Numbered from the stretch's first letter, positions 48,883-59,621 are shown. The stretch is DNA of 64,000 nucleotides from Ignavibacteria bacterium (GCA_947491315.1 CANLII010000001.1:62001-126000); one strand, 5' to 3'. The notes: generated by a model not told the origin, from the sequence alone. Numbers and translations: made by a program.

Positions 48883-50301
48883 ATGAATGTCCTCAATTAT
48901 GAACGCGACTCGATCGCTGTACATAATGGTGAATTGACATATACAGAAATCATCACCAATGCGCTTCGACATATCGAAGAAAAGAAATCACTTAATGCTT
49001 TTTTACATCTTCATGAAGAAGCTATAGATATAGCAAAAGAAGCTGATGAACGAGTGAATAATGCTCCTTTGCTCAATGGAATGACCATTGCTTTAAAAGA
49101 CAATATATCCGCGATGGGCATGCCCATGACTTGTGGATCCAAAATGTTGGAACATTTTCAGCCGATGTATGATGCAACAGTTGTCAATCGATTGAAAGAA
49201 CATGGCTCCATTATTCTCGGTAAAGTCAACATGGATGAATTCGCCATGGGATCAAGCGGAGAGACATCATATTTTGGTCCTACAGATCATCCAATGTTTT
49301 CAGGATATGTTCCCGGTGGATCTTCTTCCGGCTCTGCTGTTGCAGTTGCCGCTGGATTATGTCATGCTGCATTGGGCTCTGACACCGGAGGTTCTGTACG
49401 ACAACCCGCCGCATTTTGTGGCATTTATGGTTTCAAACCTAGTTATGGAAGAATTTCCCGCTTTGGATTAACAGCATTTGCTTCTTCTCTTGATCAAATA
49501 GGTGTTTTTTCAGGTGATATGCCAAGTTTGGCAAGAGTTTTCGATGCAATCTCGGGTCATGATGAGCATGATTCCACAACTTCTACTATTCCACCAACTC
49601 AGTCTTATTCAGCAATAATGAATCATGCTGTTGATCTTCAGAATATTACATTGGCAATTCTCCCGGAGTCTGAATTAACCGGATTAGATCCTGAAGTCAG
49701 AAAAGCATATAATCATACAATTGATGTTTTGAAGAATGCAGGCGTGAAATTTATACATGCATCCATTCCTGGTTCAAAAGCATGGATACCGACATATTAT
49801 ATTCTAGCTACAGCCGAAGCCTCTTCAAATCTTGCTCGATTCGATGGAGTACGATTTGGATGGAGAGATAGTTCAGATGCGAGTGACATGACTTCAGCCA
49901 CAAGAAGTACGGGATTTGGAAATGAAGTAAAGAGAAGAATCATGCTTGGTACATATGTTTTGTCATCGGGATATTATGAAGCATATTATGTGAAAGCTCA
50001 AAAAGCTCGACGAGCAATCTCAGAGGGGTATGTCTCCATTTTTTCCCAAGCTGATGCAATGTTAATGCCCACAACTGCCGGACTGCCATTCAAAAGAGGA
50101 GAAAAGAAGAACCCTATTGAAATGTACCTTTCAGACTATTTTACTGTGTCTTCAAATATTGCAGGAATACCTTCAATCAGTTTTCCTGCGGGTTATTCCA
50201 CTCAAGGCCTTCCGATAGGAATGCAATTACAAGCTTCACTGATGAATGATGAGAAACTTCTGTCCATCACTCATGCAGTGTCAGGCATTGTATCGACATA
50301 A
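48883..50301 (+). CDS. gatA: Asp-tRNA(Asn)/Glu-tRNA(Gln) amidotransferase subunit A
   Basis: Amidase signature GSSGETSYFGPTDHPMFSGYVPGGSSSGSAVAVAAGLCHAALGSDTGGSVRQPAAFCGIYGFKPSYGRISRFG. Start refined from 48811. Confidence 0.95.
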   Translation: MNVLNYERDSIAVHNGELTYTEIITNALRHIEEKKSLNAFLHLHEEAIDIAKEADERVNNAPLLNGMTIALKDNISAMGMPMTCGSKMLEHFQPMYDATVVNRLKEHGSIILGKVNMDEFAMGSSGETSYFGPTDHPMFSGYVPGGSSSGSAVAVAAGLCHAALGSDTGGSVRQPAAFCGIYGFKPSYGRISRFGLTAFASSLDQIGVFSGDMPSLARVFDAISGHDEHDSTTSTIPPTQSYSAIMNHAVDLQNITLAILPESELTGLDPEVRKAYNHTIDVLKNAGVKFIHASIPGSKAWIPTYYILATAEASSNLARFDGVRFGWRDSSDASDMTSATRSTGFGNEVKRRIMLGTYVLSSGYYEAYYVKAQKARRAISEGYVSIFSQADAMLMPTTAGLPFKRGEKKNPIEMYLSDYFTVSSNIAGIPSISFPAGYSTQGLPIGMQLQASLMNDEKLLSITHAVSGIVST

Positions 50302-50340
50302 TATTGTTCCTTTTTTTCAAGGATTATTCATCTGTCGATC

Positions 50341-52065
50341 ATGATCTTACATATCTTCATTGAAATCTTCATTTGTATTTCAATGATGCTTTCGCCCAAT
50401 CTCTTTTCTCAAGAGATTGTGTGCTTTTTCCCTACAGGTACTTCCAAGACGCTTTCATATATACAGTCACAGCAACAGAAATATGTAAAAATTACTGAAC
50501 TAAGTAAGCAATTACTCATTGGAACTGTTTATAATCCTGCAAAGCAAATATTATCTTTCAAAAAGGGGAATCTTACCTATGTCCCTCAATCAACAGTATT
50601 GAACTTCACTCTGAAAGATGGATCGGAATATCTCACAAAAATGAAGCATGCTGTCATTAAACAACAATCTGAACATTATGTGCCATTCGATGATTTTGTA
50701 ACTGCTTTACAATCTTTGGGACTGCATTCAATTGAAAAAAGGGGTGAGAATGTCTATCAAATAGGGAAAGGCATAAATCCACTTCTTGCTTCAACATTTG
50801 CTATTCCTGCTGAAATGCTTGACGAACAGAGTACTCAGGAAATGGCTGATGAATCCGGAAGTGAAGTGTTTAATAAAGAAGAGCTTATTGTCTCATCCGG
50901 TTTTGCGGAAACCCAACAAGCAGAAAAAAGACAGAATGAGAAAAAAATACTACCCAAACAAAAAATCCTCCAAGCAATTGTAGAATCTGCTGATGCATCA
51001 AATGCTGAAAAGTGTACAATCACCGGAATATCACTTGAAGCAATCGATGATACATATACAATTGGATTTTCCTCGAATATAGGCTTGGAAAAGTATCAAA
51101 AACCTGAGATCAGAGGAAGGGAAGTCATTATTCGTTTTCCTGATACTGAGGACGGCACCAAATCTCTGCAAAAACTCTCAACATTCTCCAATATTACATC
51201 ATTTGGGAAAGAACAGATCCGAAATTTTGCGCTCTATACGATACGGTTTTCCCAGGATATAGAAAAAGCAGAAATCAAAAAAAATACTTCTAGGTCAGTA
51301 CAAGTAACAATAACATTAAAACCTGTCGAGAAAACTGAGTCAGCACCAAAGATAAAGGGAGTTTGGGATTTGGATGTCATTGTATTGGATCCTGGGCATG
51401 GTGGTGAAGATGCAGGAGCAATCAGCATAAACGGTTATAGAGAAAAAGATATCGCATTATCAATAGCAAAAAAAACAAAGGAATTGTTAAAGAAAGAACT
51501 CCCAAATACAAAAGTTGTCATGACCAGAGATGATGATACATTCGTGGAATTGTATCGCAGAGGACAACTTGCAAATAAGAATAAAGGGAAATTATTTATC
51601 AGTATACACTGCAATTCAATGCCAACAAAACCACATCCTGCAAATGGATGTGAGTCTTATATACTCAGGCCCGGTAGAAATTCAGAAGCTGTTCGTGTAG
51701 CAGAGAAAGAAAATGCTGCCATCAGACTTGAAAAAGAGCGAGTAAACTATGATGATATAAGCGAAGAAAAGCTTATCATTTCAACTATGGCTCAATCTGC
51801 TTTTGTAAAGTTTAGTGAAAAATATGCTGCTATGCTTCAAAAGGAAGTTGCCGGAAAAACCGGATTATTTAATCGCGGTGTGAATCAAGCCGGATTTCTG
51901 GTTTTGGTTGGAGCTTCGATGCCCAATGTGTTATTCGAAACAGGTTTCTTGTCAAATATCAATGATGAAAAATTACTAGTTTCAGAAAAGGGACAACAGA
52001 TGATGGCTGAAGGGATAGTGAAAGCCATCAAGCGATATGCACAGGAATATGCCAAAAATAATTAA
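50341..52065 (+). CDS. N-acetylmuramoyl-L-alanine amidase (AMIN-like region plus Amidase_3)
   Basis: VIVLDPGHGGEDAGAISINGYREKDIALSIAKKTKELL, FISIHCNSMP and LFETGFLSN catalytic motifs. Confidence 0.93.
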   Translation: MILHIFIEIFICISMMLSPNLFSQEIVCFFPTGTSKTLSYIQSQQQKYVKITELSKQLLIGTVYNPAKQILSFKKGNLTYVPQSTVLNFTLKDGSEYLTKMKHAVIKQQSEHYVPFDDFVTALQSLGLHSIEKRGENVYQIGKGINPLLASTFAIPAEMLDEQSTQEMADESGSEVFNKEELIVSSGFAETQQAEKRQNEKKILPKQKILQAIVESADASNAEKCTITGISLEAIDDTYTIGFSSNIGLEKYQKPEIRGREVIIRFPDTEDGTKSLQKLSTFSNITSFGKEQIRNFALYTIRFSQDIEKAEIKKNTSRSVQVTITLKPVEKTESAPKIKGVWDLDVIVLDPGHGGEDAGAISINGYREKDIALSIAKKTKELLKKELPNTKVVMTRDDDTFVELYRRGQLANKNKGKLFISIHCNSMPTKPHPANGCESYILRPGRNSEAVRVAEKENAAIRLEKERVNYDDISEEKLIISTMAQSAFVKFSEKYAAMLQKEVAGKTGLFNRGVNQAGFLVLVGASMPNVLFETGFLSNINDEKLLVSEKGQQMMAEGIVKAIKRYAQEYAKNN

Positions 52066-52069
52066 GGAA

Positions 52070-52426
52070 TTAATGCAATACTTTCTGAATATGCCCTAGT
52101 AATTCCTTTACTTGTTCTTTGGTACAGACATACTTCACCCCATGTGTTTTGGCTTTGTGAATTCCCTCATGATCATGTTTTATGTCAGTATATGCAATAA
52201 TATTGATTGCTTGAGCTTCCTTTACATTACGAATATTTCTAAAGAAAGAGAATGCATCAAATGATTCAGCATGCATATTGACAATCATAAATACGGGAAT
52301 CTCTTTTTGAAGCAAGGAATCTATTTCAGGAGGAATGAGTGAAAAACCATATTCTTGATTGTGTAAAAAGGTTGTAAACTCATATTGTTCCATGATATTA
52401 TGACTAAGGATATGCCAGTAAACTTT
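52070..52426 (-). CDS. Receiver-like (pseudo-receiver) stand-alone domain protein
   Basis: About 120 aa with CheY-like spacing (FMIVNMHAESFDAFSFFRNIRN ... INIIAYTDIKHDHEGIHKAKTHGVKYVCTKEQVKELLGHIQKVL), but Asn at the apparent phospho-acceptor position. Longest ORF extends to 52441. Confidence 0.5.
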   Translation of the reverse strand, partial: KVYWHILSHNIMEQYEFTTFLHNQEYGFSLIPPEIDSLLQKEIPVFMIVNMHAESFDAFSFFRNIRNVKEAQAINIIAYTDIKHDHEGIHKAKTHGVKYVCTKEQVKELLGHIQKVLH

Positions 52427-52430
52427 CATA

Positions 52431-53318
52431 CTAATGTTCAATCTCGAAGAAATTCATAAGATCTTCCACTTGTTCTAATTCCCAAACTGATTGTTCTCGT
52501 TTAAAGCAGTGGTATAAGTTCCGTAACATTCTACATAACATATCTTCTGAATCAACAGGAGCAAGCATCGTATCAGAATATGGAATTCCTGCTTTGATCA
52601 AAAAATTCAAACAATCTTCCTTTGATAATGATAAGCCATAGTTGTAAACATCGATATAAGTGTCTAAATCACGAGATTTTACGAGGAAATGGAGTGGCAT
52701 ACCTATCCCTTCAAGCGCTATTCCGGACTTATTTCCAAGTATGATATACAGCAATGACAATGCAAGTGGAATACCAACTCTTTTTTCTGTCACACTGTGA
52801 AAAAAACAATGTTCTGGTAAATAATAATGTGAAGTAGGAGGACGATACGTGAATTGATCAAAGAAGACAGAATTCAAGGAATTGATTTTCTGCTGTTCAT
52901 TCTTTGCATCTGTTCTGTCCATATGTTCTTTTACTTCATCCGACATTGCATTGAGATGTGCTTCAATGATCCATGCATTTGATTCCGGATATCCAAAATG
53001 AGAAAGTAGATCAAAGAGAGTGAATAGATCTGGAGAGACTTGTCTATTCCGACAAGACAAGACATAATCTTTCACCTCATTCAACCCTTCTTCTTTAAAG
53101 TGGTTCAATACATTTTTGAGAGTTGATATAGATTGCTCTGAACTCTGATTCAGAATCTCATTTCTTATGATTGGGACGATTGAAGTGCCAAATGAGAATA
53201 AATATTGTTCAATGTGACTGGAAATATCTTCATCGGTATCATCCAATAATGATAGGGCAGGTGAGATTTTCTGCGCTAATTCTTGCTGTCGATCAAGTAT
53301 TGTAAATTGCTTACTCAT
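52431..53318 (-). CDS. Transglutaminase-like/SirB1-type family protein
   Basis: LNSVFFDQFTYRP...FFHSVTEKRVGIPLALSLLYIILGNKSGIALEGIGMPLHFLVKSRD matches the SirB1 N-terminal (transglutaminase-like) pattern. Confidence 0.8.
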   Translation of the reverse strand: MSKQFTILDRQQELAQKISPALSLLDDTDEDISSHIEQYLFSFGTSIVPIIRNEILNQSSEQSISTLKNVLNHFKEEGLNEVKDYVLSCRNRQVSPDLFTLFDLLSHFGYPESNAWIIEAHLNAMSDEVKEHMDRTDAKNEQQKINSLNSVFFDQFTYRPPTSHYYLPEHCFFHSVTEKRVGIPLALSLLYIILGNKSGIALEGIGMPLHFLVKSRDLDTYIDVYNYGLSLSKEDCLNFLIKAGIPYSDTMLAPVDSEDMLCRMLRNLYHCFKREQSVWELEQVEDLMNFFEIEH

Positions 53319-53322
53319 TGGC

Positions 53323-54159
53323 TTATAAACGGAATTGTTCCTGAAATGCCTTTGTCAATACATCAAATGCTTCTTTGGGTGAATTGACATAAGTGATTGT
53401 GTCCATATCCTCTGCAGAAATCATACCCGTTTCAACTAAATAATCGAAATTGATTACTTTTTTCCAAAATTTCTCTCCATAAATGAGTATCGGCATCTTT
53501 TTATGAATCTTTTTGGTCTGAACCAATGTGAGAATTTCCATTAATTCATCCAATGTTCCGAAACCACCTGGAAAGATGACAAGGGCTTTAGCCATGAAAG
53601 CAAACCAATATTTCCTAAGAAAAAAGTAGTGAAATTCGAAATTTAAATCGGGTGAGATATATGGATTAGGCATTTGCTCAAAGGGAAGTGAAATGTTCAA
53701 ACCTATTGATTCCCCTTCCGCCTCAAATGCGCCTCTGTTTCCGGCTTCCATGATACCCGGACCTCCGCCCGTGCATATGATGAATCGTTTGGGTTTTGGG
53801 AATTGTAATGACCATTCGGTAAGCATTTTGGCAAGATCTCTGGCTTCAAGATAATATTCGGTCAATTCTTTTTGTTTATCCAAGATGCGAATTTTTGCCT
53901 CAATTGCGGATATATGCTCTTCAGTGCATTGCTCCAATTGGGTTTTGAGTGATGCATACTCAAGATCGAATTCTATTTCCGAACGAATTCTCGCACTTCC
54001 AAAGAAGATGATCGTATTATTGATGCCATGATGCTTGAATTGTCTTTCCGGATACATGTATTCTGAAAGAATCCGAAGAGATCTTGCATCACTCGAATTC
54101 ATGAATTCATCATTGTCATAGGCTTTCGGTGCTTTTTGTTCCAATCTTTTGGGTCTCAT
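53323..54159 (-). CDS. TIGR00730/LOG-family Rossmann-fold protein (cytokinin riboside 5'-monophosphate phosphoribohydrolase-like)
   Basis: FIICTGGGPGIMEAGNRGAFEAEGESIGLNISLPFEQ and ALVIFPGGFGTLDELMEILTLVQTKKIHK (PGGxGTxxE). Confidence 0.92.
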   Translation of the reverse strand: MRPKRLEQKAPKAYDNDEFMNSSDARSLRILSEYMYPERQFKHHGINNTIIFFGSARIRSEIEFDLEYASLKTQLEQCTEEHISAIEAKIRILDKQKELTEYYLEARDLAKMLTEWSLQFPKPKRFIICTGGGPGIMEAGNRGAFEAEGESIGLNISLPFEQMPNPYISPDLNFEFHYFFLRKYWFAFMAKALVIFPGGFGTLDELMEILTLVQTKKIHKKMPILIYGEKFWKKVINFDYLVETGMISAEDMDTITYVNSPKEAFDVLTKAFQEQFRL

Positions 54160-54160
54160 T

Positions 54161-55123
54161 TTATCCCCTCATAGGTAATATATGTACTACTGCATCTACG
54201 GATTTTCCCTGATGTAGTATTTGAATCATTGTCTGATCATATGAATGTTCCGATCGTACATAACCAAGTGCAATTGTAGTACCTTCAAGTGAACATGTAC
54301 TCGTTATAACACCGATTTGTTCATTATCAACATAGATGGGGTCATGTTCTTCAAAGTGTGACTGTGAGCTGATTCCCATCAATCTTTTATGTACTTTGTT
54401 ATAACTATCCAGTCGAGCGATTACTTCTTGTCCGATATAACATCCTTTTTTGAAGTCAATCAAATGCAGAAGCCCTGCCTCAAGCGGATTATATGCATCA
54501 CTCCATTCATGTGAAAATATTCCCTGTCCAGCAAGAATACGTTCCCGGTTCCAATCATATGAGAGTAGCTCGGGTATTTCATTTTGACGTGAAAAATAAT
54601 CAAGTAAACCATTATCATTCTGATCAATGATGAGAAACTGTAATTCGTGAATGGGCATGGAGCGAATTGCAAAAGTAGTATCATCAGATTTCGACATTGC
54701 AGAATGCATGGGAAGAGTTAACACATCACCTCCAATGAATTGAGAAACAAAGTCTAAACTCTCTGAGCCATGAATTGTTACCATCTCTAGGTGATTAGTC
54801 ATGATGGTAAAGCGAATATTCTCCATGATGATATATTTCTTGAGCCATGAGATAACTTGTTGTTCATTGCCATGTGCAGTAAGAATCAGTGAATGATCAA
54901 CACGATTGATAACGGTGATGACATCAATGATTCTTCCTTTCTCATTTGTAAGTACTGTTTGTTTCCCAATTTGAGCTTGAAGATTCAGAAAAGAATTTGT
55001 TGAAAGTCTATGTATGAGATCAAGTACTTCCTGTCCTTCAGCTTGTATGATTCCCGGAATGCCATTTCGTGACCACCATAATCCGGGAACTTCGATGTTT
55101 TGTACTATGTCTTGTAAATTCAT
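54161..55123 (-). CDS. YgfZ/GcvT-like folate-binding protein
   Basis: KGCYIGQEVIARLDSYNKVHKRLMG (K-G-C-Y-x-G-Q-E signature). Confidence 0.9.
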   Translation of the reverse strand: MNLQDIVQNIEVPGLWWSRNGIPGIIQAEGQEVLDLIHRLSTNSFLNLQAQIGKQTVLTNEKGRIIDVITVINRVDHSLILTAHGNEQQVISWLKKYIIMENIRFTIMTNHLEMVTIHGSESLDFVSQFIGGDVLTLPMHSAMSKSDDTTFAIRSMPIHELQFLIIDQNDNGLLDYFSRQNEIPELLSYDWNRERILAGQGIFSHEWSDAYNPLEAGLLHLIDFKKGCYIGQEVIARLDSYNKVHKRLMGISSQSHFEEHDPIYVDNEQIGVITSTCSLEGTTIALGYVRSEHSYDQTMIQILHQGKSVDAVVHILPMRG

Positions 55124-55191
55124 GTGTAGTAAGTTAGAATCAAATGAAAATTGTAATTTATGGCGTTTATTGACGAATATAATTTAAAAAA

Positions 55192-57252
55192 ATGACTATG
55201 ACATCCCATAAACTCCTACTTGGCATCACTTCCATCATTGTGCTTTGCTGCTTGCTGACAAATCCTTCACTCAATGCAGAATCCGGATATTGGAGAGTCT
55301 TTTTTAAGGACAAAGGAAATGAAATTGTAACACCGGGATCAAATCTATGGTTTAAAACCATGGCATTACACACTCAGAGATCTCTTGACAGAAGAAAAAA
55401 GAATAATTCAAAAGTGCAAATCATCACGAATGCTGATGCTCCGGTAAACAGTGATTATTTGAATGCAGTTTCCAAACTATCGGATTCTGTATTACTTACA
55501 CTACGCTGGCACAATTATGCTGTTATCAAAACAGATTCTTTGAGGATGCAAAGTATCAAAAAGCTTTCATATGTGAAGGGTGTACAAAGAACCGGTGCTA
55601 AGTATTTTCCTGCTCAAACAATGTCTGCATATGGAAGTGCATTTGTCAAGACTCAAGAACAAACGATTGGAGTATTGAATCCTATTGATAATTGCGGTGT
55701 TTTTCGATACGGACCATCGTTTAATCAAGCTTCTCTTCTCCAAGTTCCACTCATTCATCAAATGGGTATTACCGGACAAGATGCATTGATATCTTTTCTT
55801 GATTCGGGTTTTCGTTGGAAACAACATGCCGCAACGAAGAATAATCATGTTATTGCAGAATATGATTTCATTCAAAAGGATTCTGTGACTGCAAATCAAG
55901 AAGGAGATGTTTCCTCGCAAGATTTCCATGGTTCCATTTGTTATTCCACGGTCAGTGGATTTCAGCAAGATTCTTTGATTGGTATTGCGCCTTTTGCATC
56001 ATTCATGCTTGCAAAAACTGAGGATATTCCTACAGAACAGCATCTTGAAGAAGACAATTATGCAGCTGCGGTTGAATGGTCGGAAGCATTTGGTGCTGAT
56101 ATCGTTTCAAGTTCTCTCGGATATTCAGTGTTTAATCAGCCATTGGAAGAGAACTATCTCTTCAGTGACTTTGATGGAAGAACCACCATCACTTCTAAAA
56201 TAGTCAATGAAGCTGTGAAGCGCGGAGTTGTTTGCATCACTGCCGCAGGAAATGATGGATCTCGTGATAGCACGCTGATCACTCCATCAGATGCAGATAG
56301 TGTGATTTCGGTCGGTGCCATAGCACCAGATGGCATCACACCCGCAAATTTCACTTCAAGAGGACCTAGAGCCGATGGAAACATTAAACCCGATATTGCG
56401 GCTCAAGGAATGGGAGTTGTATGCATCAATCCCGGCGATACTTTGGCGCTGACGGCTGCAAATGGTACATCTCTTGCCACTCCTTTGATTGCAGGTGCAA
56501 TGGGACTCATGATATCGGCCTTTCCTGAAATACCCGGTTATACACTCAGAAAAACCCTTTATGAAACTGCAATCAATGCAAAAGCAAAAGATAATATTGT
56601 AGGACATGGTCTTGCAAGAGTGCATACTGCAATGCTCGAGTCCGGAATTCTCATTTCACCCATGATTACCTATCCTGTGAGTCAATATCAGAGAATTGTC
56701 TATCTCATTCAATCTGCGAATCCGGTACTCAATGCCACAATTCATTATAGAAAAAAAGGAGGGAGAGAATTTATTGCCATTCCTGCATTCAGACATGATA
56801 CCACACATGCTTGGGCAATTGACATTTTGAAAGACACGATCACTGCCGGTAATTATGAGTCATATATTGTTGTGAATGATGCAAAAAGACAAAGAATCTA
56901 TCCTGCACGACTTCCAAATCGTGATTCAGTTCAAGTATTCACTCTTAATGAATCAGTAATACCATGTGGAATCCCTGAGCAAATCTTACCAAAACATACA
57001 TATCCGATGTCAGTAGAAAATGAGACAACTTCACAGAAACGATATTCCATCTCTCATCCCGGTACATATCATTGTTCAATCTATTCCTTGAATGGAGCTT
57101 TGATAGATCAAAAGGAAATGGAATTACAAGCAGGAACATATTCACAATTTCATTTGAATCAACTCTTTCAATGTGATCAAATGATAGGTCTTGTGATTCA
57201 AGATAAAGCAGGTGTAGTTTTTACAACCATTCTTCCACCTTATCAGCATTAA
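55192..57252 (+). CDS. Secreted S8 family serine peptidase (subtilase)
   Basis: Asp region ISFLDSGFRW, His region SSQDFHGSICYSTVSG, Ser region NGTSLATPLIAGAMGLM; N-terminal signal sequence; C-terminal extension resembling a degenerate T9SS tail. Confidence 0.9.
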   Translation: MTMTSHKLLLGITSIIVLCCLLTNPSLNAESGYWRVFFKDKGNEIVTPGSNLWFKTMALHTQRSLDRRKKNNSKVQIITNADAPVNSDYLNAVSKLSDSVLLTLRWHNYAVIKTDSLRMQSIKKLSYVKGVQRTGAKYFPAQTMSAYGSAFVKTQEQTIGVLNPIDNCGVFRYGPSFNQASLLQVPLIHQMGITGQDALISFLDSGFRWKQHAATKNNHVIAEYDFIQKDSVTANQEGDVSSQDFHGSICYSTVSGFQQDSLIGIAPFASFMLAKTEDIPTEQHLEEDNYAAAVEWSEAFGADIVSSSLGYSVFNQPLEENYLFSDFDGRTTITSKIVNEAVKRGVVCITAAGNDGSRDSTLITPSDADSVISVGAIAPDGITPANFTSRGPRADGNIKPDIAAQGMGVVCINPGDTLALTAANGTSLATPLIAGAMGLMISAFPEIPGYTLRKTLYETAINAKAKDNIVGHGLARVHTAMLESGILISPMITYPVSQYQRIVYLIQSANPVLNATIHYRKKGGREFIAIPAFRHDTTHAWAIDILKDTITAGNYESYIVVNDAKRQRIYPARLPNRDSVQVFTLNESVIPCGIPEQILPKHTYPMSVENETTSQKRYSISHPGTYHCSIYSLNGALIDQKEMELQAGTYSQFHLNQLFQCDQMIGLVIQDKAGVVFTTILPPYQH

Positions 57253-57254
57253 TT

Positions 57255-57992
57255 ATGCATATTCTGATTCTTGGAGCAACATCTGCAATTGCACATGCAT
57301 TCGCCAAAAGATATGCCAAAGAAGGCGATCATGTCTTTACACTCATGGGAAGAAATCAACAACGCTTGAATGCTTGTTCTTCTGAATTGTCTGCATTGGG
57401 AAATAATGTAATACATCCAATTGAAGTTAATTTCATGAATGCATCGGATATCATTCATGCAATCAATAAGAGTATTCAAAGTGTGGGATCAATTGATATT
57501 GCTGTACTTGCTCAGGGATCTCTTTCTGATCAAGAAAGGGCAAAAAAAGATTTTCAATATCTTCACGATGAATTTATACTGAATGTTATGTCCATGATCA
57601 TTCCAGCGCAATGTATTGCAAATCATTTCAAAGACAGGGGATGTGGAATTATGATAGGAATTGGATCTGTTGCCGGTGAAAGAGGAAGAAAAGGGAATTA
57701 TGCATATGGTTCAGCAAAATCAGCCATTCATACTTATTTATCAGGAATACGGAATGATATCGGCAATGAACATATTCGCATCATGACAATAAAACCGGGA
57801 TTTGTGTCAACACCCATGACTTCTCATTTGAAACAATCTTCTCTGTTTGTGAAGCCTGAGTTTATTGCAAAAGAGATTGTCCGTGGAATTGAGCAGGGGC
57901 AAGATGTAATGTATATACCTTCGTATTGGAGATTCATTCTGATGATCATAAGAGCTTTGCCCGAAAAGATATTCATGAAATTGAATATCTAA
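57255..57992 (+). CDS. Short-chain dehydrogenase/reductase (SDR)
   Basis: LILGATSAIAHAFAKRYAKEG Rossmann motif and YAYGSAKSAIHTYLSG (YxxxK). Confidence 0.9.
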   Translation: MHILILGATSAIAHAFAKRYAKEGDHVFTLMGRNQQRLNACSSELSALGNNVIHPIEVNFMNASDIIHAINKSIQSVGSIDIAVLAQGSLSDQERAKKDFQYLHDEFILNVMSMIIPAQCIANHFKDRGCGIMIGIGSVAGERGRKGNYAYGSAKSAIHTYLSGIRNDIGNEHIRIMTIKPGFVSTPMTSHLKQSSLFVKPEFIAKEIVRGIEQGQDVMYIPSYWRFILMIIRALPEKIFMKLNI

Positions 57993-59620
57993 TCGCAATA
58001 CAGAGAAGTAAAGGTAAAGGTATCACCATCAAATAATCCTTTATCACTTAACTTTAGGGAAGGGATGACAAGCAATGCAAGAAAAGATAAACTCATGAAA
58101 GGGGCATGAATATCGCTACCTGCTTCTCTTGCCATTTGATCGATAATTTCATATTCCTTGGCAATGTCATAACCATTACGACTGCTCATCAATCCTGCAA
58201 TGTCCAATGGTAGAATATTCACTCTATCTCCATTTGCATATGCAATGCCACCTTTACATGCAATCAATGCATTGATTGCATGAACCATGGATTCATCATC
58301 TGCTCCTATTGCAATTATATTGTGTGAATCATGTGCAATGGTGGAAGCAATAGCTCCGGTTTTTAGTCCCATACCTTTCACAAATCCAAGCGCGATGTCT
58401 GATTCATGATAGCGATTAATATTTGCTATTTTAAGTATATCTTTTGAGATATCTGAATGTAATGCTCCTTCAATTGGAAACATCGTAGCAATAACTGACT
58501 TTGTGATCAATTCACCTGGTATACATTCAATGACGCGAATTGTTTCTGACTTGGAAGGAATTGTTAACGTATCAAGAGTAATAGGGGAGATATTACAATG
58601 AGCATAATTGTCTGTATATGGTGTTTCAATATGAAAGGTTATCGAGTTATGTTTCGCTATGCATTCACCATTGACATATACTGAGTATGGTTTGAAGTCC
58701 ACAAGATTATCACAAAGCATAAAATCTGCTTTATCACCCACCTTCAATGATCCGATATTGATTCCATAATGTTCTTTGGGATGTACATGTGCAATTCGAA
58801 GTACATCAAATATATCATATCCCATTGAAACGGCTCTTTTCACAATCTCATTGATATGTCCACGAACTAAATCATCGGGATGTTTATCATCGGAACAGAA
58901 CATGCAAGATTCAGGATAGAGATTGATAAGTGGATGCAAAGCATCAAAATTCTTGGCAGCAGAGCCTTCACGAATCAAGATTTTCATTCCATATTCTATC
59001 TTTTCAATGGCCTCTTCAAGACTATAGCATTCATGATCTGTAGTGATTCCTGCATGTGCATAGATCCTCGCTTTTTCGCCACGAAGGCCGGGCGCATGAC
59101 CATCTATGGGTTTTCCTTGCTCTTGAGCAATTCGAATTTTCTCCATGACCGTTTGATCAGAAAACAATACTCCCGGATAATTCATCATTTCACTGAGATA
59201 ACCGATTTCAGGTTTCTTGAATAATTGCTTTATGTCTTCAATAGTAATAGAAGAACCCGATGTTTCAAAACTCGTTGCTGGTACGCATGATGGAGCACCA
59301 TATACAATAGTCAATGGTGTAAGTTTTGCATTATCAATCATAAATTCAATACCACGCATGCCAAGAACATTCGCAATCTCATGAGGATCGCTGACCGTTG
59401 CAATGGTACCATGTGGTAGACATAATCTTGCAAATTCTGAAGGGATAATCATTGAGCTTTCAATATGGACATGCGCATCCACAAAGCCGGGGAGAATATA
59501 GGTATGCAATACTTCGGATAAGACTTCTATTGATTGTATCATTCCGTTTTCAATGTGCATTGATGCAGGATAAATACTTCTATGGAAGATATCTACAAGA
59601 TTGCCTTTGATGATAAGCAT
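57989..59620 (-). CDS. ade: Adenine deaminase
   Basis: PGFVDAHVHIESSMI, GTIATVSDPHEIANVLG, GHAPGLRG, CSDDKHPDDLVRGHINEIV. Confidence 0.95.
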   Translation of the reverse strand: MLIIKGNLVDIFHRSIYPASMHIENGMIQSIEVLSEVLHTYILPGFVDAHVHIESSMIIPSEFARLCLPHGTIATVSDPHEIANVLGMRGIEFMIDNAKLTPLTIVYGAPSCVPATSFETSGSSITIEDIKQLFKKPEIGYLSEMMNYPGVLFSDQTVMEKIRIAQEQGKPIDGHAPGLRGEKARIYAHAGITTDHECYSLEEAIEKIEYGMKILIREGSAAKNFDALHPLINLYPESCMFCSDDKHPDDLVRGHINEIVKRAVSMGYDIFDVLRIAHVHPKEHYGINIGSLKVGDKADFMLCDNLVDFKPYSVYVNGECIAKHNSITFHIETPYTDNYAHCNISPITLDTLTIPSKSETIRVIECIPGELITKSVIATMFPIEGALHSDISKDILKIANINRYHESDIALGFVKGMGLKTGAIASTIAHDSHNIIAIGADDESMVHAINALIACKGGIAYANGDRVNILPLDIAGLMSSRNGYDIAKEYEIIDQMAREAGSDIHAPFMSLSFLALLVIPSLKLSDKGLFDGDTFTFTSLYCD

Positions 59621-59621
59621 A

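Noticed and set aside
55508-55523. TGGCACAATTATGC as a possible sigma-54 promoter
   Set aside because: GG-to-GC spacing is off by one from the -24/-12 consensus and it lies inside the subtilase coding region.
55567-55968. 133-aa antisense ORF inside the subtilase gene
   Set aside because: Entirely within a strongly supported CDS with catalytic motifs; no known domain.
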